A stretch of 64,000 bases of DNA from Salinarimonas rosea DSM 21201 (GTDB taxonomy: Bacteria; Pseudomonadota; Alphaproteobacteria; Rhizobiales; Beijerinckiaceae). Where the stretch lies: positions 124,001-188,000 of the forward strand of contig NZ_AUBC01000004.1 of assembly GCF_000429045.1 (NCBI RefSeq), in the 5' to 3' direction. Positions 1 to 8,773 of this stretch are shown piece by piece. How positions within the stretch are numbered: the first letter of the stretch is position 1; each line of letters begins with the position of its first letter. A model generated the notes under the pieces. That model was not told where the DNA came from, did not search any database, and saw only the letters and a program-made list of their open reading frames with translations. A program made the translations under genes and the position numbers.

Positions 1-525
1 GATGGTGCCGAGGAAGATCTCGTTGAGGTAGAGCTCGAGGATCTGGTCCTTGGTGAACGCCGCCTCCATCCTGAGCGCGATCAGCGCCTCGCGGATCTTG
101 CGCTCGTAGGTCTGCTCGCTCGAGAGCAGGAAGTTCTTGGCCACCTGCTGGGTGATGGTCGAGGCGCCCTGGGTCGTGCCGGTGCTGAGGTTCGTCACCA
201 CGGCGCGGGCGATGCCCTCCGGGTCGATGCCCAGATGCGTGTAGAAATTCTTGTCCTCGGCCGACAGGAAGGCGTTGATCAGCTGGCGCGGGATCGTGCC
301 GATCGGCAGGTAGAGCCGGCGCTCGTTGGCGTATTCCGCGACGAGCGTGCCGTCCGCGGCGTGGACGCGGCTCATGACGGCGGGCTCGTACTGCGCGAGC
401 TGGGCGTGGTCCGGCAGGTCGCTCGAGAAGTGCAGGTAGCCGACGGCGAGCGCGGCCGCGCCGACCAGGAACGCGACGAAGCCCGCGCTGAACAGGACGC
501 CGAAGAATCGCAGGACGATGCGCAT
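1..525 (-). CDS. mrcA: Penicillin-binding protein 1A, N-terminal part (cut by window edge)
   Basis: This is the first 175 residues of a class A penicillin-binding protein, the bifunctional enzyme that polymerises and cross-links peptidoglycan at the inner membrane. The start ATG is at 525. An N-terminal membrane anchor (about residues 5-30) is followed by the glycosyltransferase-51 signature blocks: SAEDKNFYTH with the catalytic Glu, GASTITQQVAKNF, and RKIREALIALRME leading to ILELYLNEIFLG. The transpeptidase domain lies beyond base 1. The gene is downstream of amiC on the same strand with a 130-bp gap, an order common in alphaproteobacteria and consistent with joint roles in wall growth and remodelling. 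The 1A call over other class A paralogues rests on this context. Confidence 0.9.
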   Translation of the reverse strand, partial: MRIVLRFFGVLFSAGFVAFLVGAAALAVGYLHFSSDLPDHAQLAQYEPAVMSRVHAADGTLVAEYANERRLYLPIGTIPRQLINAFLSAEDKNFYTHLGIDPEGIARAVVTNLSTGTTQGASTITQQVAKNFLLSSEQTYERKIREALIALRMEAAFTKDQILELYLNEIFLGTI

Positions 526-655
526 GCAGGATCCGATCCGTCAGGGCCCGCGCCGCAGGACGCGCCGGCCGATCTCGCGAAGACTACCCCATCGGGCCGC
601 GCGGCGGAATCGCCGCGGCCACGCGCCTTCGATCGCGGCCCGAAAGACCAGCGAT

Positions 656-1972
656 CTATGGTGAAACTGCGGCGGCATCGGCCCTGTCGCCCAGTCGCGG
701 CGCGAAGAACCGGTCGATCGACGCGGTCATCGCGGCCGTGGCGCGATCCTTCCACTCCTGCGAGGTGAGCAGCGCGATGTCGCTCCGGCTCGACAGATAG
801 CCGAGCTCGACGAGGACGGACGGCACGTCGTGGGCGCGCAGCACGACGAAGCCCGCCTGCCGGTGCGGGTTCTTGTTGAGGCGCGCCACGCCGTCCATAC
901 CGTCGACGAGCGTCGTCGCGAAGACGTGCGAGTAGCCCCGCGTCTCGCGCGCGGCGAGATCGCGCAGGATGTCGGCGACCTCGTCGCGCGCCTCCTGCGT
1001 CTCGAACCCCGCCAGCGCGTCGGCGCTGTTCTCGCGAGCGGCCAGGGTCGCCGATTCGCGGTCGGAGGCCTCGTCGGAATTGGTGTAGACGGTGAGCCCG
1101 CTGACCTGCGGGGCAGACGAGATCGAATCGGCGTGGATCGAGACGAACAGGTCGGCCTGCGCGCGCCGGGCGAAGCCGACGCGCTCGGTCAGCGGCACGA
1201 ACACGTCCGTCTCGCGGGTCATCAGCACGCGGAAGCGCCCGCTCTCGGCGAGGCGCTCGCGCAGGCGGATGGCGAAGGCGAGCACGATGTCCGCCTCCTC
1301 GACGCCGCCGGCGGCGATCGCGCCCGGATCGATGCCGCCGTGCCCGGGGTCGATCACGATCGTGGGGCGCGCGTCGGCGGGCGCCGGCTCCGGCGCGATG
1401 GCGGGGCGCAGCGACGCCATGCGGAACGCGTCCGCGTCGGTGGCGACGCGCGCCGCGAAGGCGTCCGTACGGACCGCGGCGAGGGTGAGGGTGAGGAGGT
1501 GGGCGCCGTCGTCACGCGCCGACACCGTTACGTCCGTGACCGTCGCGGGGCCGGCGAGCGCGATCACCACCCGCGCGCGGTCCGGCGCGAAGAGGCCCCA
1601 GCGCATGGATGCGACGAGCCCGCCGGCGCGCGCGCCCTCCTCCGCCGGGATCTGGAAGTTCACCCTCGGCAGGTCGACGACGATGCGCTCGGGCCGGTCG
1701 ATGGCGAAGACCCGCGGCTCGACGGGGGCGCTCAGCGTGAAGACGAGGAGGGTCTCGGCACCGGCGTCCTCGATCGCGGCGGCGATGGCGACGACGTCCG
1801 CCGCGCGGGCGGAGACGGGCGCGAGGACGGCGGCACAGAACGCGAGGACGGCGAGGACGACCATGGGGAGGATCGCGGGGACGCAGGCCGCCGCGCGCAC
1901 GCCGGAGGCCCGCGGCTCGCGGAAAGCCCCGGCGCTCGTGCAGACCCGTGCTCCCGGCCGCGCCACGCGCAT
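656..1972 (-). CDS. amiC: N-acetylmuramoyl-L-alanine amidase, AmiC type
   Basis: Periplasmic zinc amidase that removes stem peptides from glycan strands, usually for daughter-cell separation. I start it at the ATG at 1972, preceded by a purine-rich GGGAGAAGG, giving 438 residues; the open frame runs much further upstream but without family resemblance. A long N-region and hydrophobic stretch (residues 33-52) form a signal sequence, then an AMIN domain (about 60-165, peptidoglycan/septum targeting) and an Amidase_3 domain from about 203. Zinc and catalytic residues are visible: H211 in IDPGHGG, E225 or E226, H280 in SIHAD and E389 in VLVELGYLS. It is followed by mrcA. Confidence 0.92.
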   Translation of the reverse strand: MRVARPGARVCTSAGAFREPRASGVRAAACVPAILPMVVLAVLAFCAAVLAPVSARAADVVAIAAAIEDAGAETLLVFTLSAPVEPRVFAIDRPERIVVDLPRVNFQIPAEEGARAGGLVASMRWGLFAPDRARVVIALAGPATVTDVTVSARDDGAHLLTLTLAAVRTDAFAARVATDADAFRMASLRPAIAPEPAPADARPTIVIDPGHGGIDPGAIAAGGVEEADIVLAFAIRLRERLAESGRFRVLMTRETDVFVPLTERVGFARRAQADLFVSIHADSISSAPQVSGLTVYTNSDEASDRESATLAARENSADALAGFETQEARDEVADILRDLAARETRGYSHVFATTLVDGMDGVARLNKNPHRQAGFVVLRAHDVPSVLVELGYLSSRSDIALLTSQEWKDRATAAMTASIDRFFAPRLGDRADAAAVSP

Positions 1973-2669
1973 CGCCTTCTCCCAGGATTGGACGCGCCGC
2001 CGAGTCGTCGTCGGCGGCGGCCACGCCGTCCTACCCGATAGGCGCTCCGTGGTTAACGGTTCCTTGCGCAGCGCGGTTGCGCGCGTCTCCCGCGTGATTT
2101 TCGTGCAACAGGTGTCTGCCGTCTTGCCAAAGGCGGCGCCTTCTCGGTAATGGAAGAGACCCCGTCCGGCTTTGCCGAATCCGGCGGCGTCGCGCGGAGC
2201 CGGCCTCGTCGCCCTCCGCCGGCGCGCCGAGGCCCTTCGCGGAGCGGAGCGCCAGACACCGAGATCCGGGAAACCGAGATCCGGACGGCGGTCGCAAGGG
2301 CGCGGCGCGAGCCGCGCCGCCAGCGCGATGACCGGCATGGTCCGGCCCATCGAATTCGAAGAGGAACATCGGGCATGGACGCACGCGCGAGGACGGATCT
2401 CCCTCTCGTCGTCGTGCTCATCCCCGCGCGCACTGCCGCCGACGCGTCGCTCCCCGCGATGGGCGAGGCCGGCTCGGCGCACGCGACGCTCGATTCCAGA
2501 TCCACCCGAACATCCCAACCCACGCGCGCCCCGTCGGGGCGCCCAGCGGCGCACGGCCCGACGTCCCCCTCCCCCGCCCCGACCCTCCGGATGCCGCGCC
2601 TCCGCGCGCGCCCGGCGGCGCGATCGCGGGGAGGCGACGCGGCGGCCGGCGCCATGTCGAGAGTTTTCC
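1973..2669. other. Long divergent intergenic region between amiC and rne
   Basis: Roughly 700 bp with no convincing gene on either strand; open frames here lack family resemblance and are expected from high GC. It must hold the divergent amiC and rne promoters and probably a long rne leader, which in other bacteria mediates autoregulation by RNase E. A possible rne promoter is TTGCCA (2124-2129) with GGTAAT (2146-2151). On the minus strand, TTAACCAC at 2056-2049 matches seven of eight bases of the CtrA half-site TTAACCAT described in Sinorhizobium. Both are inferred from short motifs only. Confidence 0.4.
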
Positions 2670-5243
2670 ATGGCGAACAAGATGCTGATCGACGCCTCGC
2701 ACCCGGAAGAGACCCGGGTCGTGGTCGTCCGCGGATCGAAGGTCGAGGAGTTCGACTACGAGTCCGCCAACCGCAGGCAGCTGCGCGGTAACATCTACCT
2801 GGCGAAGGTCACCCGGGTCGAGCCGTCCCTCCAGGCCGCCTTCGTCGAGTACGGCGGCAACCGGCACGGCTTCCTCGCCTTCAGCGAGATCCACCCGGAC
2901 TACTACCAGATCCCCGTCGCCGACCGGCAGGCGCTGATCGAGGACGAGGCCAAGGCCGAGCGCGAGCGCGAGAGCGAGGAGGAGAAGCGCTCCAAGCGTC
3001 GCTCGCGCTCCCGCAAGGCCAAGGGCGACGAGAGCACGTCCGAGGACGCCTCCGACGAGAACGAGGAAGGCGGCGAGGACGAGGACAACGTCGAGCAGCT
3101 CGGCGGCGACGCGCTCGAGGAGATGCCCGAGCGCTCGCGCGCCCCGCGTCGGCAGTACAAGATCCAGGAGGTGATCAAGCGCCGCCAGATCCTGCTCGTC
3201 CAGGTCGTCAAGGAGGAGCGCGGCACCAAGGGCGCGGCGCTCACCACCTATCTCTCCCTCGCCGGCCGCTACTCGGTGCTGATGCCCAACACCGCCCGCG
3301 GCGGCGGCATCTCGCGCAAGATCACGAGCGCCGACGACCGCAAGCGCCTCAAGACGATCGCCCAGGATCTCGAGGTGCCGGAGGGCATGGGCGTCATCCT
3401 GCGCACGGCCGGCGCCTCGCGCACCAAGGTCGAGATCAAGCGCGACTTCGAGTACCTGATGCGCGCCTGGGAGAGCGTGCGCGAGCAGACGCTCACCTCG
3501 ACGGCGCCCTCGCTGGTCTACGAGGAGGGCTCGCTGATCAAGCGCGCCATCCGCGACCTCTACAACAAGGACATCGACGAGGTCATCGTCGCGGGCGACG
3601 ACGGCTACCGCGAGGCCAAGGACTTCATGCGCATGCTCATGCCGAGCCATGCCAAGGCAGTGAAGGCCTACAAGGACCCGACGCCGCTGTTCGCGGCCTT
3701 CGGGGTCGAGGCGCAGCTCGACGCGATGTTCTCCAACCAGGTCTCGCTCAAGTCCGGCGGCTACCTGGTGATCAACCCGACCGAGGCGCTGGTCTCGATC
3801 GACGTGAACTCGGGCCGCTCCACGCGCGAGCACAACATCGAGGACACCGCGCTCAAGACGAACCTCGAGGCCGCCGACGAGGTGGCGCGCCAGCTCAGGC
3901 TGCGCGACCTCGCGGGCCTGATCGTCATCGACTTCATCGACATGGAGGAGAAGCGCAACAACCGCGCGGTCGAGAAGCGGCTCAAGGATGCGCTCAAGAC
4001 CGACCGGGCGCGCATCCAGATCGGCCGGATCTCGTCCTTCGGCCTGCTCGAGATGTCGCGCCAGCGCATGCGCACGGGCGTGCTCGAATCCTCCTCGGTG
4101 ATCTGCCCCACCTGCGCGGGCTCCGGCTTCGTGCGCGCCACGCCGTCGGTGGCGCTGTCGCTGGTGCGCGGCATCGAGGAGACGCTGCTCAAGGGCGCGA
4201 CGCACAACCTCGACGTCCGCACCCACTTCGCGGTCGCCTTCTACGTCCTGAACCAGAAGCGCGTGCACCTCCGCGAGCTCGAGGAGCGCTTCGGCGTGAC
4301 GATCACCATCGTCGTCGACGAGACGCTGGAGAGCGCGACCGCCTACGCCATCGACAAGGGCGAGCCCGCCGTGGGCACCCCCGCTCGCGCCACCGGCGTC
4401 AAGGCCGAGGCCGTGCGCACGATCGAGATCGAGGAGTCCGAGGCCGAGGTGGAAGCCGAGGCCGAGGCCGAGGAGGCCGAGGAGCCGGAGGAGAAGCCCG
4501 AGCGCGAGGAGCGCGAGGCATCGGGCGACGGCCGCAAGCGCCGCCGCCGGCGCCGCCGCCGCGGGCGCGGCAACGGCGAGGCGCGCGAGGGCTGGGAGGC
4601 CGGCGACCGCCGCGAGGACGAGGGTCGCGACGACGACACGGACGAGGGCGAGGAGACGGAGGAGGCGCAGGGCGTCGAGGCCGCCGCCCCCGAGCGCGAG
4701 GAGAGCGCCGAGGGCGAGGCCCGGCGTGACGGACGCCGCCGTCGTGGCCGTCGCGGCGGCCGTCGCGATCGCCGCGACGTGCTCCCGGGCGGCGACGAGG
4801 CCGAGGGCGCAGAGGCCGATGCGGAGGAGGCGAGCGAGGCGCCGGTGGCCGTCACCGAGCCCGCCGTCACCGAGCCGGCCTTCGCCGCCGCCGTCGCCGC
4901 GGAGGAGACCGTGAGCGCCGCGACCGTCGCCGAGGAGGCCCCGGCCGCACCGGAGGTCGCCGAAGCGCCGGCCGAGGAGAAGCCGAAGAAGGCGCGTGCC
5001 CCGCGCAAGCGCCGTCCGCGCAAGGGCGAGGCGGAGGCCGAGGCCGTCGCGGAGCCGGCGGCCGAGGCGCCCGTCGCCGAGGCACCCGCTCGGGCGGACG
5101 GCGCCGTCGAGGCGGCCCCGGCCGAGGACGAGGCTCGCACGGAGCCTGTGACCGTCGTGCTGACCCCTCCCGACCCGAACCGGCCCAAGCGCGCCGGCTG
5201 GTGGTCGAAGGCGAAGTCGGTCCTGTCCGGCGGCGAGGACTGA
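2670..5243 (+). CDS. rne: Ribonuclease E
   Basis: Endoribonuclease that starts mRNA decay and processes rRNA and tRNA; core of the degradosome. I start it at MANKMLIDASH (ATG at 2670), the family's usual N-terminus, giving 857 residues. The S1 domain begins near residue 35 (GNIYLAKVTRVEPS) and is interrupted by a charged acidic insert (about 90-155), typical of alphaproteobacteria. The DNase I-like catalytic centre has VSIDVNSG (about 375) and VIDFIDMEE; the zinc link is CPTCAGSG (about 479). The C-terminal half is disordered, with acidic runs and Arg-rich RNA-binding blocks, and ends in RAGWWSKAK, resembling the GWW microdomain that binds PNPase in Caulobacter. Confidence 0.96.
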   Translation: MANKMLIDASHPEETRVVVVRGSKVEEFDYESANRRQLRGNIYLAKVTRVEPSLQAAFVEYGGNRHGFLAFSEIHPDYYQIPVADRQALIEDEAKAERERESEEEKRSKRRSRSRKAKGDESTSEDASDENEEGGEDEDNVEQLGGDALEEMPERSRAPRRQYKIQEVIKRRQILLVQVVKEERGTKGAALTTYLSLAGRYSVLMPNTARGGGISRKITSADDRKRLKTIAQDLEVPEGMGVILRTAGASRTKVEIKRDFEYLMRAWESVREQTLTSTAPSLVYEEGSLIKRAIRDLYNKDIDEVIVAGDDGYREAKDFMRMLMPSHAKAVKAYKDPTPLFAAFGVEAQLDAMFSNQVSLKSGGYLVINPTEALVSIDVNSGRSTREHNIEDTALKTNLEAADEVARQLRLRDLAGLIVIDFIDMEEKRNNRAVEKRLKDALKTDRARIQIGRISSFGLLEMSRQRMRTGVLESSSVICPTCAGSGFVRATPSVALSLVRGIEETLLKGATHNLDVRTHFAVAFYVLNQKRVHLRELEERFGVTITIVVDETLESATAYAIDKGEPAVGTPARATGVKAEAVRTIEIEESEAEVEAEAEAEEAEEPEEKPEREEREASGDGRKRRRRRRRRGRGNGEAREGWEAGDRREDEGRDDDTDEGEETEEAQGVEAAAPEREESAEGEARRDGRRRRGRRGGRRDRRDVLPGGDEAEGAEADAEEASEAPVAVTEPAVTEPAFAAAVAAEETVSAATVAEEAPAAPEVAEAPAEEKPKKARAPRKRRPRKGEAEAEAVAEPAAEAPVAEAPARADGAVEAAPAEDEARTEPVTVVLTPPDPNRPKRAGWWSKAKSVLSGGED

Positions 5244-5251
5244 CGCACGAC

Positions 5252-5286
5252 TCGTGCCCCCGCGCGGCCGCCGCGCGGGGGCACGA
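5252..5286. terminator. Bidirectional hairpin between rne and rsmI
   Basis: Perfect 15-bp inverted repeat (arms 5252-5266 and 5272-5286, starting TCGTGCCCC) with a GCCGC loop, lying between the convergent stop codons of rne and rsmI. No strong U-tract follows on either strand, but the stem is very stable. Confidence 0.75.
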
Positions 5287-5302
5287 CATCGAGCGGCGGC
5301 CC

Positions 5303-6244
5303 TCAGCTCCCCTTCGCCAGCACCAGAGCCCGCGCGTAGACCTCGCGCTTCGGCAGGCCGGTCTCGGCCGCGACGAGCGCCGCCGCGTCCTTGATCGAGT
5401 GGCTCGCGAGCGCGCGGGCGAGCGCCGCGTCGAGCCCGCTCTCCGCTTCCTCGCGCCGGCTCTCGGACGACGCCTCGCCGATCAGCACCACGATCTCGCC
5501 CTTGGGCGGCCCGGCCTCGGCGAACTCCTGCGCCAGCGTCTCCAGCGTCCCACGGCGCACCGTCTCGAACATCTTGGTCAGCTCCCGCGCCATCACGGCG
5601 GGCCGCGGCCCGAGGACGGCGGCAGCGTCCGCGAGCATCTCCGGCAGGCGGTGGGGCGATTCGAACAGGAGCAGCGTGCCGGGGATCCCGGCGAGAGCCT
5701 CCAGCCGCGCCCGGCGCGCGCCGCTCTTGGCGGGCAGGAACCCCTCGAAGAAGAAGCGATCCGACGGCAGGCCCGAGACGACGAGCGCGGAGAGGATCGC
5801 CGAGGGGCCGGGGATGGGCACGACGGTCAGCCCCTCCGCGATCGCCTCCTGGACGAGCTTGTAGCCGGGGTCCGACACGAGCGGCGTGCCCGCGTCCGAG
5901 ACGAGCGCCAGCGCCTGGCCCTCGCGCACCCGCGCGAGCATCCGCTCGCGCACGCCCTCGCCGGAATGCTCGTGATAGGAGACGAGCGGCGTCGCGATGC
6001 CGTAATGCGCGAGGAGATGGCGTGTCACCCGCGTGTCCTCGGCGAGCACGGCGTCCGCCGCGGCGAGGGTCGCCAGCGCGCGGAAGCTCACGTCGGCGAG
6101 ATTGCCGATGGGCGTCGCCACCACGTAGAGGCCGGGCGCGATCGGCTCGGCCTCGGCGGCGAGGCCGAAGGCGGTGAAGACGCCGCCCTCCCCGCGTCCG
6201 GGCTTGGCGGCGCGGCGGGTGCGGTTGTCGATGGGACGCGGCAT
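5303..6244 (-). CDS. rsmI: 16S rRNA (cytidine-1402-2'-O)-methyltransferase
   Basis: SAM-dependent enzyme that 2'-O-methylates C1402 in the ribosomal P site. Start ATG at 6244 gives 313 residues, slightly longer than usual because of an N-terminal extension of about 30 residues. The tetrapyrrole-methylase-like fold is shown by LYVVATPIGNLAD, VLAEDTRVTRHLL, LVSDAGTPLVSDPGY, VVPIPGPSAILSAL and LLFESPHRL. It is divergent from an LpoA-like lipoprotein gene, the order seen in many proteobacteria (lpoA-rsmI). The usual small companion yraN is not present next to it. Confidence 0.95.
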   Translation of the reverse strand: MPRPIDNRTRRAAKPGRGEGGVFTAFGLAAEAEPIAPGLYVVATPIGNLADVSFRALATLAAADAVLAEDTRVTRHLLAHYGIATPLVSYHEHSGEGVRERMLARVREGQALALVSDAGTPLVSDPGYKLVQEAIAEGLTVVPIPGPSAILSALVVSGLPSDRFFFEGFLPAKSGARRARLEALAGIPGTLLLFESPHRLPEMLADAAAVLGPRPAVMARELTKMFETVRRGTLETLAQEFAEAGPPKGEIVVLIGEASSESRREEAESGLDAALARALASHSIKDAAALVAAETGLPKREVYARALVLAKGS

Positions 6245-6423
6245 GAAACGATCCGTCCGGATGCTGGAGACGGGCCGGGCGACGCATCGGCTGTCGCGGC
6301 CCGGCGAATCTAAGTTAAAATTGCGTTGTCGCCGCTCTCGTGTCACGAAACGGCGGAACGGGAACGACGCGACGCGCGGGCGCCATCCTAGGCCGACCGC
6401 GGGAGACGAGGAAAGGGTAGCGT

Positions 6424-7653
6424 ATGGACGCGAACGGGGAGATCGCAGCGCGCCGCGCCGTCGCGGCGCCGCGCGACGGAGGCTTCGGCCGGGCGGCACG
6501 CGGGGTCCTCGCGGGGCTCGCGACGCTCGCGCTGGCCGCCTGCACCACGCCCTTCGCGGGGGGAGACAGCCCCTTCGCGGCGGCGCCGAGCGCGCCGGCG
6601 GGCGAGCGGATCGGCGAGGGCAGCGTGCCGGTGGCGATGCTGCTGCCGCTCACGGGAGCGGGCCAGGGCCAGGCGGCCGCCGAGGACATGCGTAACGCAG
6701 CCCGGCTCGCGCTGTCGGAATTCAATACCCCGGACATCCAGCTCACCGTCTACGACACCGCCGGCACGCCGGAAGGCGCGCGCGCGGCGGCGCAGGCCGC
6801 CCTCGCCCAGGGCGCGGAGCTGATGATCGGACCGCTCTTCGCGGGCTCGGTCCAGTCCGCTGGCCAGGTCGCCCAGGCGGCGAACGTGCCCGTCCTCGCC
6901 TTCTCCACGGACGCGACGGTCGCGAGCCGCGGCGTCTACCTGATGGGCTTCCTGCCCCAGCCCGAGGTCGAGCGCGTCGTCGACTACGCCGCCCAGAACG
7001 GCCGCCGCGCCGTCGCCGCGCTGATCCCGCAGACCACCTACGGCAACGTCGTCGAGGCGCAGTTCCGCGAGACGGCGGCGCGCCGGGGGGTGCGCGTGGT
7101 GCAGGTGGAGCGCTATCCCGCCGGCCAGCCGCAGCAAGCCGTGACGCGCATCGCCGGCGTCGCCGCCGGCGCGGCACCACAGGTGGACGCGCTGTTCATC
7201 CCCGAATCGCCGCAGGGGCTCGTCGCGGTGAGCGCCGCGCTCCAGGCCGCGGGCTTCGACCCGAGCCGGGTGAAGCCCCTCGGCACCGGGCTCTGGAACG
7301 AGCCCTCGGTGATGAGCCTCGCCGCGCTCCAGGGCGGCTGGTACGCCGCGCCCGAGCAGAGCGGATTCCAGAACTTCGCGAACCGCTACGCGCAGGCCTT
7401 CAACGAGCAGCCGATCCGCATCGCCTCACTCGCCTACGACGCGGTCTCGCTCGCCGCGGCGCTCAACCGCACGCAGGGTACCCAGCGCTTCTCGGAGGCG
7501 GTGCTGACGAATCGCTCCGGCTTCGCGGGCGTCGACGGCGTCTTCCGATTCGGCTCGAACGGCCTCAACGATCGGGCGCTGGCGGTCTACGAAGTCCGTG
7601 GCGGCGGCGCCAGCGTGGTGAGCCCCGCCCCCCGCGCCTTGCCCGACGCCTGA
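6424..7653 (+). CDS. LpoA-like penicillin-binding protein activator lipoprotein
   Basis: Predicted lipoprotein of 409 residues with a periplasmic type-1 binding-protein fold (residues about 60-400), the family annotated as penicillin-binding protein activator or branched-chain amino-acid binding. The lipobox is LALAAC with Cys near residue 40. Sequence such as VAMLLPLTGAGQGQAAAEDMRNAARLA is typical. The start at 6424 follows GAGGAAAGGG at good spacing. Position beside rsmI supports the LpoA-like reading, meaning regulation of cell-wall synthases. However, alphaproteobacterial members lack LpoA's N-terminal TPR domain, and a solute-binding role cannot be excluded. An AT-rich patch at 6308-6327 in the divergent gap probably contains promoter elements. 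Confidence 0.75.
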   Translation: MDANGEIAARRAVAAPRDGGFGRAARGVLAGLATLALAACTTPFAGGDSPFAAAPSAPAGERIGEGSVPVAMLLPLTGAGQGQAAAEDMRNAARLALSEFNTPDIQLTVYDTAGTPEGARAAAQAALAQGAELMIGPLFAGSVQSAGQVAQAANVPVLAFSTDATVASRGVYLMGFLPQPEVERVVDYAAQNGRRAVAALIPQTTYGNVVEAQFRETAARRGVRVVQVERYPAGQPQQAVTRIAGVAAGAAPQVDALFIPESPQGLVAVSAALQAAGFDPSRVKPLGTGLWNEPSVMSLAALQGGWYAAPEQSGFQNFANRYAQAFNEQPIRIASLAYDAVSLAAALNRTQGTQRFSEAVLTNRSGFAGVDGVFRFGSNGLNDRALAVYEVRGGGASVVSPAPRALPDA

Positions 7654-7780
7654 GTCGCACGGGCGCACGCGGCCGGGCCTCGCCCCACGGCGCTCGGCGC
7701 CCTAAGTCGAGGCGTTCGTCAACGAAGAGCGGGCGACCGGCGGCGAGCGCGTGCCGCCGGCGCCGACGAGGGGGCAATCC

Positions 7781-7969
7781 ATGGGTTTCGACGACGTCAT
7801 CGTCGCTGTCGCGATCGGGCTCGTGCTCGTCGTCCTGCTGCTCGGGCTCGCCAACATGCTGCGTGGCGGCAGCGCCAACCGGTCGCAGCAGCTGATGCGC
7901 CTGCGCGTCCTGCTGCAGTTCGTGGCGATCGTCGTGATCATGGGCGTGATCTGGTGGCGCGCGGTCTGA
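7781..7969 (+). CDS. Small twin-transmembrane HIG1-domain protein
   Basis: A 62-residue membrane protein with two hydrophobic helices (about 7-27 and 43-60) joined by a short basic loop, GGSANRSQQLMRLRV, which is the HIG1 signature. Mitochondrial HIG1 proteins act on cytochrome oxidase and bc1 supercomplexes; in alphaproteobacteria a respiratory role is likely but unproven. I start at the ATG at 7781 rather than the upstream alternative because it gives the family N-terminus MGFDD. The gene commonly lies next to cob(I)alamin adenosyltransferase and etfBA, as here, with a PagL-like gene inserted between. Confidence 0.85.
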   Translation: MGFDDVIVAVAIGLVLVVLLLGLANMLRGGSANRSQQLMRLRVLLQFVAIVVIMGVIWWRAV

Positions 7970-8124
7970 CCGCCGCCGTGCCGTCGGACACCATTCGCCC
8001 GATTGTCGCCACAATGGGGCTTGAAGCGAAGGGTGTGGGCCGGCGCGTCGCCCGACGCGGGTCGATGCGCCTTTCCATCGTCGCCATTCGGCGCTAGGAC
8101 GCTCGTCGAGGAGTACCGCATCCC

Positions 8125-8724
8125 ATGCGAGTCGCCATCGCCACCGCTACCGCCCTCGTCGGCCTCCTGGCCGCGGGTACGGCTGCTGCGGCGGACGTCC
8201 ACGGCTCGAGCAACGGCGGACCGCAGACGCCGCCCGGCATGCGCGGCGGCTTCCTGTCGGAGGCACGCTTCGGGGTCTTCTCCGTCGACCCATTCAGCGA
8301 GGAGAGCGGCGGCGCCGTCCACGCGGAGCTCCTGTTCCAGAAGCCGTTGACCCCGTCCGACCTCTTCGCCAGCTACTTCGTGCCCCGCCCGCATCTGGGC
8401 GCGAGCCTCGATCTCGACGGCGGCGTCAGCTTCGCCTTCGCGGGGCTGAGCTGGAACGTTGATCTCGGCCCCCGGGTCTTCCTCGAGGCGTCGATCGGCG
8501 GGGCGCTGCAGGAGACGCGCGCGTCCGCCTACACCAGCTCCGCGCTGGCCGACGGCGTCGCCGCCGGCTGCGGCCCGAGCCTGCGCGAGAGCGCGTCGCT
8601 GGGCTACCGCTTCAACGAGACCTGGAGCGTCGTCGCCTCCGTCGAGCACCTGTCGAACAACGGCCTGTGCGACGAGCCGACGAGCATGACGAATTTCGGC
8701 GCCCGGCTCGGCTACTCCTTCTGA
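8125..8724 (+). CDS. PagL-like acyloxyacyl hydrolase (lipid A 3-O-deacylase family)
   Basis: Predicted outer-membrane beta-barrel of 199 residues. A signal peptide (about 1-23, ending AAAA) is followed by alternating beta-strand sequence ending in the aromatic terminal strand FGARLGYSF. The family core is RESASLGYRFNETWSVVASVEHLSNNG; H175 and S177 correspond to the PagL catalytic His and Ser. PagL removes the 3-O acyl chain from lipid A. The gene stands alone between HIG1 and the cobalamin adenosyltransferase gene. Function is inferred from the family; many alphaproteobacterial members are uncharacterised. Confidence 0.78.
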   Translation: MRVAIATATALVGLLAAGTAAAADVHGSSNGGPQTPPGMRGGFLSEARFGVFSVDPFSEESGGAVHAELLFQKPLTPSDLFASYFVPRPHLGASLDLDGGVSFAFAGLSWNVDLGPRVFLEASIGGALQETRASAYTSSALADGVAAGCGPSLRESASLGYRFNETWSVVASVEHLSNNGLCDEPTSMTNFGARLGYSF

Positions 8725-8773
8725 CCCGCCGCCCTATCTCGGGCGCTGGGTCCACACGAGCAGGGAGGCGGAC

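Noticed and set aside
2418-6287. 1289-residue minus-strand open frame across rne and rsmI
   Set aside because: It is the shadow of rne and rsmI in another frame; the sequence has no domain and both real genes are unambiguous.
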